Source of the DNA: a virus | Length of the DNA: 45,720 nucleotides | Direction: 5' to 3' (one strand) | IMG/VR virus record: IMGVR_UViG_3300028883_000016 | Span: 1-45,720 of that record | In this document: positions 39,794-45,720 of the stretch, one piece after another | Position numbering within the stretch: position 1 is the first letter of the stretch | How the letters are laid out: each line of letters starts with the position of its first letter | Position numbers and translations under genes: made by a program | The notes under the pieces: model-generated | What the model was told of the DNA's origin: nothing | The model's input: only the letters and a program-made list of their open reading frames with translations | The model's database searches: none

Positions 39794-40077
39794 AAATAAA
39801 TCTCCGCGTTGCCATCACTTGTGTAGCCCACCGGCGTGAAGCCCATGCGCACAGCCAGCTTGGCAGTGACACCGTCACCCGTATGGATTGGTGCCACTAG
39901 GTACTTGATACCCCTGTCTCTGAGAGAGTCAGTAAGCTCGCCTATGAATAGCAGCCATTCAATGTATGCTGCTTTATTAAACGTATGTGGGATGATATGG
40001 ATAGCCACCGACTCAGCGTCGATGACTTCCAACTCAACTTCCACTGTATTTGATGTATATACTACCTCTCTACACAT
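39775..40077 (-). CDS. GNAT-like acetyltransferase domain protein
   Basis: 100 aa. The C-terminal part resembles the GNAT acetyl-CoA site and C-terminal strand (LVAPIHTGDGVTAKLAVRMGFTPVG), with the GF end typical of the fold, but the domain is shorter than full GNATs (~140). It overlaps the tail protein at its start and the gp14-like gene at its end. Small GNAT-like proteins occur at this location in other podophages. Catalysis is unproven. Confidence 0.6.
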   Translation of the reverse strand: MCREVVYTSNTVEVELEVIDAESVAIHIIPHTFNKAAYIEWLLFIGELTDSLRDRGIKYLVAPIHTGDGVTAKLAVRMGFTPVGYTSDGNAEIYLWELQQ

Positions 40078-42241
40078 CACGTACACCAGTCATTGATAGT
40101 GCATAACCGTGAAGCCATGAGTTCTTAGCTTCATCAGATCTAAATTCAAGTGACATAGTTTTACCTCTGCCTCTTATCTTGACCTTTGATGACACTACTG
40201 AACTGTCGTATGGTACGGCCTGCCCAATAGCCCCAACAGGTAAGTACCTTGGCCTGTAGATTTCACGTGGAGTTGTACTAACAGATTTGTTGTCGAACCT
40301 AGCAGTAAGAGTACACTGCGATGGATCATCAGGTACAGGATTACCAGCACCGTCATCTACATACACACCGTCTGTGAACTTCATGTGCGTGGTCACATAC
40401 AGCGGCTCTTTGATACGTTGTGTATCATTAAAGTTTAGCTGGTTGGTTTGTGCCACAGCAACAACAGGTGCGCTCTGTATAGTACTTTCTACAGTAATAG
40501 TACCATCACTGTACCTGCCAAGGAACTCTACTGTTGTGTACTCATCGGAGAATTCCTGAGACTTAATCAACGAATAGTAAGTAGGGACAGGATTGAAAGT
40601 TACTAGGTCATCGTAGCTAACGGTTAAACCAACCATAGTATTATTTAATATAGCGCAATACTTACCTTGGTAAGAACTTGTAAGCACAGACTGTTTCGTA
40701 GCATTAAGTGATATAACAACTGAGTATAGACCAAGATCGTTTACATATCCAGATCCAACACCACTAATTACATCTTCAGAGTACGCGATATTGTAGTTGC
40801 CATCCTCGTCAGTAAAGGACACACACGCGCCATCAGTAGCTTTATTAATAAGAGATTTAAGTGCTCCGGCGCTTGCATTGGCTGCGCGTACAACACCTCG
40901 GTCGTCTACGTTTACAATGTATAAATCTCCGTCGTCAACGAATACAGCATCACTACCAATAACTGATAGAGTTGCTGGTACGATTGTAGTAGACTTTCTT
41001 AGCACGGTTACGTAGTTGTCTGTGGCCGAGAACCCACGGCTACCAGTAATAAGCCACGCACCTTCACTACTTGTCACTACTACACCACCAGCGCACGATA
41101 CCATATCATAAACAAGACCAGATCCTTTTAGCTGTATGTACCCACCATCAGTTGCTACCAAGTCGCTTACATGCTCTGATGTAGGGTCGGCTTCTTGATG
41201 GCATACCGACATGTCTTTCACATCTGACACAAGCTTAGAGTAGTAAATCCTCTCGGACGCCTGTCCTACCTCTGCATTTAAGTTGGGGCTACTAGTCTTG
41301 TAAGTTGAAACAGCAAAGAACGCGCGACCGGAGTGGAAGCACACAGCATCAACACTATTTGAGTTGAAGTCAAGACGAGCAGAAGCATCACCTATGCCCG
41401 GCATAGTTTGGACTTCGTAAATGTCTCTACCACGCGGTGCTGGCGTATTACCGAAGAAGTTCTTCTCAAGCTCTGCAGGACTAAACTCACCAATCTCTGA
41501 TGGAGTATCAGAAGTTGTAATCTTTCCGTATTGTGGTATATCTGCTAGACTTGGGTAAACTCCTAAGTCAGCGTAGACTTGGTTTATTAATGCTGGCGTC
41601 CATCCTGCGTTAAAAAGATTAGCATAATGCTGTGGAGTTATAGTAGTGGGGCGCTCTGATATAGATGAAGTTCCTAGAATTTCAAACATACGAGTTTTTA
41701 TACGTACAAGTCCCATACCATAACGTCCAGCATTCTCGTCGTAATATACAATCAATGCGCTATCTAAGAAAGCTCCGCCTACAAGCACGCCATAGTCAGA
41801 GTCCGCCATACTAATAGTCGGCAGTTCACTAGCCTTAGTTACTGTCTGCGTTGGAGTAACATATGATAACTCAGCGCTCGTTAGGCGTACTCCGCTGGTA
41901 GAGAAGACCTCAGCAGTGTACTTAACTATTCCACTACCTACTATAGTCACTCCTACAACAACCAATCGGTCTTTGCGCGCTGACCCAATTGATGATAGAA
42001 TCCATCTATGTCTTCCGTAAGTAGGAGTTGTGTTGCTGTCTTCAAGGCGAGCGCCGCCTGTTGAAGCAAACGATGCGTACTCATTATTGTACACGTACCC
42101 ATGACGCTTACTAACACTACCATCGTCGTTTAGGTTGTAGTTGTCTAACACTTTGAAGGTGTTTGTGTTTTGTACAGTTGGCGGCAGGTCAGTAGCTATT
42201 CCACCTGTGAAATCCGCAAACTCAAAGTTGGCCCCCGCCAT
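40070..42241 (-). CDS. tail tube / nozzle protein (gp12-like)
   Basis: 723 aa, beta-rich. Starts with FADFTGGIATDLPP and DNYNLNDDGSVSKRHGY, the form found at the beginning of podovirus tail tubular B or nozzle proteins, and continues with many propeller-like strands (GAFLDSALIVYYDENAG; GRAFFAVSTYKT). It would form the distal tail tube beyond the adaptor at 42444. Starts 8 nt after the 65-aa gene. Assignment by N-terminal pattern and order. Confidence 0.7.
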   Translation of the reverse strand: MAGANFEFADFTGGIATDLPPTVQNTNTFKVLDNYNLNDDGSVSKRHGYVYNNEYASFASTGGARLEDSNTTPTYGRHRWILSSIGSARKDRLVVVGVTIVGSGIVKYTAEVFSTSGVRLTSAELSYVTPTQTVTKASELPTISMADSDYGVLVGGAFLDSALIVYYDENAGRYGMGLVRIKTRMFEILGTSSISERPTTITPQHYANLFNAGWTPALINQVYADLGVYPSLADIPQYGKITTSDTPSEIGEFSPAELEKNFFGNTPAPRGRDIYEVQTMPGIGDASARLDFNSNSVDAVCFHSGRAFFAVSTYKTSSPNLNAEVGQASERIYYSKLVSDVKDMSVCHQEADPTSEHVSDLVATDGGYIQLKGSGLVYDMVSCAGGVVVTSSEGAWLITGSRGFSATDNYVTVLRKSTTIVPATLSVIGSDAVFVDDGDLYIVNVDDRGVVRAANASAGALKSLINKATDGACVSFTDEDGNYNIAYSEDVISGVGSGYVNDLGLYSVVISLNATKQSVLTSSYQGKYCAILNNTMVGLTVSYDDLVTFNPVPTYYSLIKSQEFSDEYTTVEFLGRYSDGTITVESTIQSAPVVAVAQTNQLNFNDTQRIKEPLYVTTHMKFTDGVYVDDGAGNPVPDDPSQCTLTARFDNKSVSTTPREIYRPRYLPVGAIGQAVPYDSSVVSSKVKIRGRGKTMSLEFRSDEAKNSWLHGYALSMTGVRDV

Positions 42242-42249
42242 ACATCACC

Positions 42250-42447
42250 TCACTCAGTCTGTGCTCTCTTTGCTCTGTCTCGTGACACGCTGCGTTTATT
42301 AATATTCAGATAACGTGCCTTAGCAAGCACTGCTTCACGGTGAGTAGTGTACATACCAGATAATTCTTTTGGTAGCTGACCACCGCCTTCATATCTAAAC
42401 TCGTACATACCAAGAGGCGTGTAATCTATAATCAAATCTTTATTCAT
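42250..42447 (-). CDS. small hypothetical protein in tail module
   Basis: 65 aa, basic C-terminus (NINKRSVSRDRAKRAQ). It overlaps the adaptor gene end by 4 nt and precedes the tail tube gene by 8 nt. No recognised family; probably a minor structural or assembly protein. Confidence 0.6.
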   Translation of the reverse strand: MNKDLIIDYTPLGMYEFRYEGGGQLPKELSGMYTTHREAVLAKARYLNINKRSVSRDRAKRAQTE

Positions 42448-43202
42448 TTTTTACTCCGTCTTCCAAAGTTCTTGTATCTGATACCTTGGTGTGCCTGCTG
42501 CTGATTGCGGCTAAGCCACCGGCGCTGTCTGTTTGCTTCCTGTTCAGTCTTTGGATTACTTACTTGCTTGAACGAAACGAAGGCCCTTGACTTAAGTTCC
42601 TCTATGTAAGCAGCGAAAGCTTCATCAGGTAGGTGAGGTACGAACGTATCGTTAAGTACGAATGTTGGAGTAAGAGAGGCGAACGCCTGCGTCTTGCTCT
42701 CCTGCAGATTAGTCTCAATTGATGAATCGTAACTATCGCAAACCAAGTACACATCGTCAAACGAAGTCCAGTACCGTGGGTTAGCATTGTTAGTAATTGA
42801 GATGAACGCACCACCGGGAAGTTGGAACTGCTCAACGAAGTCTTGTGTGACGTCAAGAGAGTTTGATAGTTTTATGAATTCATCTGGATACAAGTACTTA
42901 ATGCCTTGCTGATTAACTCTTTGATCTAAAGCATCTCGTCTACAATCGTAGTTGATCCACTCCAGTTTCTTAATGTCGTCAGGAAGTTTAAGTGCTGTAG
43001 GTTTTGATGAGCCAAATGTTGCGGGAAGTTGAATTAGTTTTTGTGTGTGTGCCCAGTTCTTATTGGACACAAAGCTAAGATAAACATCTCGTGCGAGCAG
43101 TGCTACCTGATCAGACTCTGCTGTATCCCCGATAGAAGTAACTTCGTCGGAGTCCATCTCAGACAGTACAGATTGTACTATTTCTAATAGTGTCAGCTTC
43201 AT
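42444..43202 (-). CDS. head-tail adaptor / tail tubular protein A-like
   Basis: 252 aa. KLTLLEIVQSVLSEMDSDEV at the start, helical; then QVALLARDVYLSFVSNKNW and KLPDDIKKLEWINYD, a pattern shared with T7 gp11-type adaptors that ring the portal. The C-terminus is basic (RYKNFGRRSKK). It is the first gene after a UUCG hairpin. Order capsid - decoration - adaptor - tube fits a podovirus neck. Confidence 0.72.
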   Translation of the reverse strand: MKLTLLEIVQSVLSEMDSDEVTSIGDTAESDQVALLARDVYLSFVSNKNWAHTQKLIQLPATFGSSKPTALKLPDDIKKLEWINYDCRRDALDQRVNQQGIKYLYPDEFIKLSNSLDVTQDFVEQFQLPGGAFISITNNANPRYWTSFDDVYLVCDSYDSSIETNLQESKTQAFASLTPTFVLNDTFVPHLPDEAFAAYIEELKSRAFVSFKQVSNPKTEQEANRQRRWLSRNQQQAHQGIRYKNFGRRSKK

Positions 43203-43222
43203 TGGATACTCCTTGGAAGATT

Positions 43223-43238
43223 GGGGGCCGAAGCCCCC
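43223..43238 (-). terminator. UUCG-loop hairpin between decoration and adaptor genes
   Basis: On the minus strand GGGGGC-TTCG-GCCCCC forms a 6-bp stem with a UUCG loop; the following bases (AATCTTCC) contain few T. More likely a partial terminator or mRNA-stabilising hairpin than a full stop, lowering tail relative to capsid expression. Confidence 0.55.
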
Positions 43239-43253
43239 GTACTACCGTGTGGT

Positions 43254-43667
43254 CTACCGTTTATAGGTGATGATCACGCGAGCGTAACCCTCACCCGTAA
43301 CTGCCACTGGGAAGGTCATTACCAGATCTACAGAGTCAATATCCGAAGTGTTGGCAAGACCAGCCATATCTACTTTGCCAAAGGACTTGGCGTCCAGAGC
43401 CATATCAGTTGTAAGACCTGCACCACCATCAATGGAGAGATCTGCCGTACCTGTTGTGTACTCATCCTCTACATCCAAAGTTATGTCAGTGACAGAGTAA
43501 CCTGCCGGCAGTGTGTGTACAAACGGATGGTCTAGGTTGGTAGGGGTGATCTCAAAGACCACCTCCACCTCTTTACCTAGAGTATTAAGAACGCCGGTAA
43601 CGCCAGTCTTCTCAACACCGTAGTGCTGGTCTACACCAATACCGGCTGGGTTTGTTTCGTAAGCCAT
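43254..43667 (-). CDS. probable head decoration or minor capsid protein
   Basis: 137 aa, beta-rich, acidic (TDITLDVEDEYTTGTADLSIDGG), directly after the capsid gene. No Cys and no membrane segment. This size and place suit a decoration protein that stabilises the expanded head. Name is inferred from position and composition. Confidence 0.6.
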   Translation of the reverse strand: MAYETNPAGIGVDQHYGVEKTGVTGVLNTLGKEVEVVFEITPTNLDHPFVHTLPAGYSVTDITLDVEDEYTTGTADLSIDGGAGLTTDMALDAKSFGKVDMAGLANTSDIDSVDLVMTFPVAVTGEGYARVIITYKR

Positions 43668-43679
43668 GCTACCCTCCTA

Positions 43680-44642
43680 TTAGGCAGTTGCAGTTGCGGA
43701 TGTGATAATAACACCCAGAGTGTCGCGTCGCTGTACGCCAAAGCCGAAGCGAGAGGACACAGTGTACTCATCACGACGCAGATCTTTGTTACGACCAAAC
43801 TCAGCTTTAGGTGCACGACGCTCAGCGTACATCAGTGGCTTGGTGTTGTCGTTAAAGATAGAGAACGCGATATTAGCAACACCACCAGTAACCGCAGTAC
43901 CATCTACAGTCTCAGACTCAATAGCTGGCAACAGGTTAGAAGTGATGATGTTAAAGCTATACAGCTTAGCGACAAAGTCACGACCGCGCATAAAGCCCTC
44001 TGACATAATGTCCATGAAGAACATGTTAGCGTCAGTGGTGTTGGACGTGATCTGGAAGCGACGATCCAGAGTGGATGCCACAATAGGATCTACAACCAGA
44101 ATACGGCCAGCCGCTGGCACGTTGGCTTTATCGAACGCCAGTTTCATAGCGCTGATATCGTCAAGCTCAATGACCTGATTAGTACCAGACGCCACTAGGC
44201 GGTGAGCGAAGCCATTAACCTCGTTGGTATCACCAGCAGTCTGAGCTGCGTTTAGCACCTCGAACGCGCGTGTCTCATGATACTTCTGCATCGCGTACAC
44301 TTCTTCCTCGCCGTAAGCGGCAAGCAGTGCGTCGATGTTGCTACCATCTTCACGCATGTCGTCGGTAATATAATGAGCGTTACCGATCTGGTCGGTGATG
44401 CGCATTGAGATCTTACCGGTCTGGATTGGTGAGTAGACGAATGGTTCATCTTCTCGCACTTCCTGAATGTTCACTTCACCGATGGAAGGGATGTCAATGG
44501 ACTCACCATTCTGGAAGTCTGTTACGTTTCTATAAAACGTTTCTGGGAGGATGGCATCGTGCAGGTTACGCTGAATAAAAGAAGACAGCATTGTAGCCTC
44601 GATGAAACCCTGTTCTACCCCATTAGTGCTAGTTTTAATCAT
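43680..44642 (-). CDS. major capsid protein
   Basis: 320 aa. Pattern of an HK97-fold coat: N-terminal arm (~1-30), then ETFYRNVTDFQNGESIDIPSIG (shown partly; the E-loop follows ~50-70), a spine helix region (DGSNIDALLAAYGEEEVYAMQKYHE), an A-domain with AAGRILVVDPIVAS, and a C-terminal strand region. Size is near T7 gp10A (345). It lies right after the scaffold gene. Expected to be the most abundant virion protein. Confidence 0.88.
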   Translation of the reverse strand: MIKTSTNGVEQGFIEATMLSSFIQRNLHDAILPETFYRNVTDFQNGESIDIPSIGEVNIQEVREDEPFVYSPIQTGKISMRITDQIGNAHYITDDMREDGSNIDALLAAYGEEEVYAMQKYHETRAFEVLNAAQTAGDTNEVNGFAHRLVASGTNQVIELDDISAMKLAFDKANVPAAGRILVVDPIVASTLDRRFQITSNTTDANMFFMDIMSEGFMRGRDFVAKLYSFNIITSNLLPAIESETVDGTAVTGGVANIAFSIFNDNTKPLMYAERRAPKAEFGRNKDLRRDEYTVSSRFGFGVQRRDTLGVIITSATATA

Positions 44643-44662
44643 TTAGTAATTCTCCAAAATCA

Positions 44663-45421
44663 TTAGCGATTAAGTGTGGCTTCGACTTCTTTACGAATGT
44701 CGGCCATTGCGTTAGTTACTTTGGCTGTGGTTGATCCCATACCTAGTACACCAGAACCTGCTGGACGTACTGCTGGTTGGAACTGGTCACGCTGCGATGC
44801 AGTTGCCGTATTTACTTGTGCCTGTTGAACAGGCGGTTGCTGAGGGGTAGGGTTACTAACAACTCCCAGCATTGCGATGGCTGCAGCTGGTGACTGCTCC
44901 GCCAACGATACTACGTTTTGTACAGGAATACCTAAAGCTGCCGCCTTTGCCTCTACCTTGGCAGAGTAAGAATCTCCGTAAGCTTCTCGCAAAGAGTTCT
45001 CAAACTGCGCGCGGTTAGTCTGCGCGGTGGCCTGCTGTTGGTGTTGCTGTAAATAACCGAAGACCATTTTCTGAACATCCTCTGGGTTAAGAGAAGCAGA
45101 ATTCTGTTCTTGCGGTTGATTGGAATTAAGTGCTGTGCTCAAGGCGTCCTCCACACTCTGTCTTGTTTGCAGATCTGCCTGAAGAGCTTCGAGCTTATCT
45201 TGCAGTTCCTTGTTGGTAGCCTCAAGCGTTTGAATATGTTCTTGGCTATGACCCAGAGCATTGATGGCTGTAACAGGGTCGTTGTATTTCTGTCTTCCGG
45301 TAGGATCTGTGATGCCCTTTAAAAGTGCCTCAAGTTCAGATACCTGCGGTTCTGCTACTGGTTGCTGCGGCTCAGCTGCAGCGTTGTTATCTACATTACC
45401 TGCTGGTGTGTTCTCATCCAT
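44663..45421 (-). CDS. scaffolding protein
   Basis: 252 aa, Gln/Ala/Asn-rich and acidic at the start, with a coiled coil (~60-95; IQTLEATNKELQDKLEALQAD) and a C-terminal basic helical end (MADIRKEVEATLNR) that would bind coat. This composition and its position directly upstream of the capsid gene are those of podovirus scaffolds, which guide prohead assembly and then leave. Confidence 0.82.
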   Translation of the reverse strand: MDENTPAGNVDNNAAAEPQQPVAEPQVSELEALLKGITDPTGRQKYNDPVTAINALGHSQEHIQTLEATNKELQDKLEALQADLQTRQSVEDALSTALNSNQPQEQNSASLNPEDVQKMVFGYLQQHQQQATAQTNRAQFENSLREAYGDSYSAKVEAKAAALGIPVQNVVSLAEQSPAAAIAMLGVVSNPTPQQPPVQQAQVNTATASQRDQFQPAVRPAGSGVLGMGSTTAKVTNAMADIRKEVEATLNR

Positions 45422-45422
45422 A

Positions 45423-45719
45423 TTATGCTCCTACTATACCGCCGTTAATCATATCTCGTACTAATCGTAATGTTCTTACTTCAGCTATTCTATCTGCCGT
45501 GTGCTCCGACCATGCTGGAAGCTCATATGTAGTATCAGATAGCAGTCGTGCTTCTGCGCGCTCAAGTTCCGCGTCGATGAAAGCCACCACCTGTCTTAGT
45601 GCCAGCTGAGAAGATGAAGAGCTAACTGCAGCTCTTACATCCTCTTTCTTTGGATTGCTAGCTCCTCTGTACCACAACGCCGACAGGCTCTCTGATGGAT
45701 TGCCTCTACGTCTACTCAC
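45423..45719 (-). CDS. 98-aa protein between portal and scaffold (spans contig join)
   Basis: 98 aa. Basic N-terminus (SRRRGN), helical centre (ALRQVVAFIDAELERAEARL) and acidic/basic pattern to MINGGIVGA. Start GTG 45719 lies within the portal 3' end, in another frame; the stop is 1 nt before the scaffold ATG. The first 42 codons recur at window position 126-1 because of the end repeat. A helical assembly or head-completion protein is plausible, but no family is recognised. Confidence 0.6.
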   Translation of the reverse strand: MSRRRGNPSESLSALWYRGASNPKKEDVRAAVSSSSSQLALRQVVAFIDAELERAEARLLSDTTYELPAWSEHTADRIAEVRTLRLVRDMINGGIVGA

Positions 45720-45720
45720 C
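45594..45720. repeat. 127-bp direct repeat of contig ends, right copy
   Basis: This is the second copy of bases 1-127. Removing one copy gives a circular unit of 45593 bp, in which the portal gene (ending at 119) and the 98-aa gene (45423-45719) become adjacent and overlap by a few bases. Confidence 0.9.

Overview
The window is one complete genome of a lytic tailed phage, almost certainly a podovirus of a Gram-negative gammaproteobacterium. Bases 1-127 are identical to 45594-45720, so the sequence closes on itself with a unit length of 45593 bp. Evidence for a phage: terminase, portal, scaffold, capsid, short-tail, internal-virion and tailspike genes. No tail tape measure, sheath, integrase or repressor gene is recognised. 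The host guess rests on sigma70-type promoters, boxA sequences like those of gammaproteobacterial rRNA leaders, and two short genes with lipoprotein signals. I cannot name host or genus.

Layout. Leftward (minus) block, read from 7467 down through 1/45720 to 33070: tRNA-Phe, tRNA-Trp, tRNA-Arg, two small genes, tailspike, small and large terminase, portal, a 98-aa gene across the contig join, scaffold, capsid, probable decoration protein, tail adaptor and tail tube-like proteins, GNAT-like protein, three internal-virion candidates, and a coiled-coil membrane protein. Rightward (plus) block, 8931-33031: a run of tiny, mostly membrane proteins; a peptide-ligase cassette (11238-18173); a sigma-like factor; replication genes (primase, helicase, family A polymerase, 5'-3' exonuclease); nucleotide genes (NrdA, NrdB, ThyX); and an M15 endolysin. 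The blocks diverge from a 1.46 kb non-coding leader (7468-8930) and converge on a bidirectional terminator at 33036-33071.

Regulation. The leader carries three sigma70-like promoters, each followed by an rrn-type boxA, and then an intrinsic terminator just before the first early gene, which suggests processive antitermination. A second promoter type, with TGTYACA and CTAAGCTA at fixed spacing, occurs three times: ahead of the tRNA/tailspike operon, ahead of the sigma-like gene, and ahead of the nucleotide operon. It is the best candidate target for the phage sigma-like factor.

Most interesting system. Between 11238 and 18173 a tightly packed run encodes three tandem paralogs with a CCG motif, a gamma-glutamylcyclotransferase, two GS-fold amidoligases of different families, an unknown protein between them, a class II glutamine amidotransferase with a Cys-rich extension, and an ATP-grasp ligase. 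Such ligase combinations are known by comparative genomics in phages such as phiEco32, but their chemistry is unsettled. The CCG paralogs and the 201-aa protein are candidate substrates or partners that I do not recognise.
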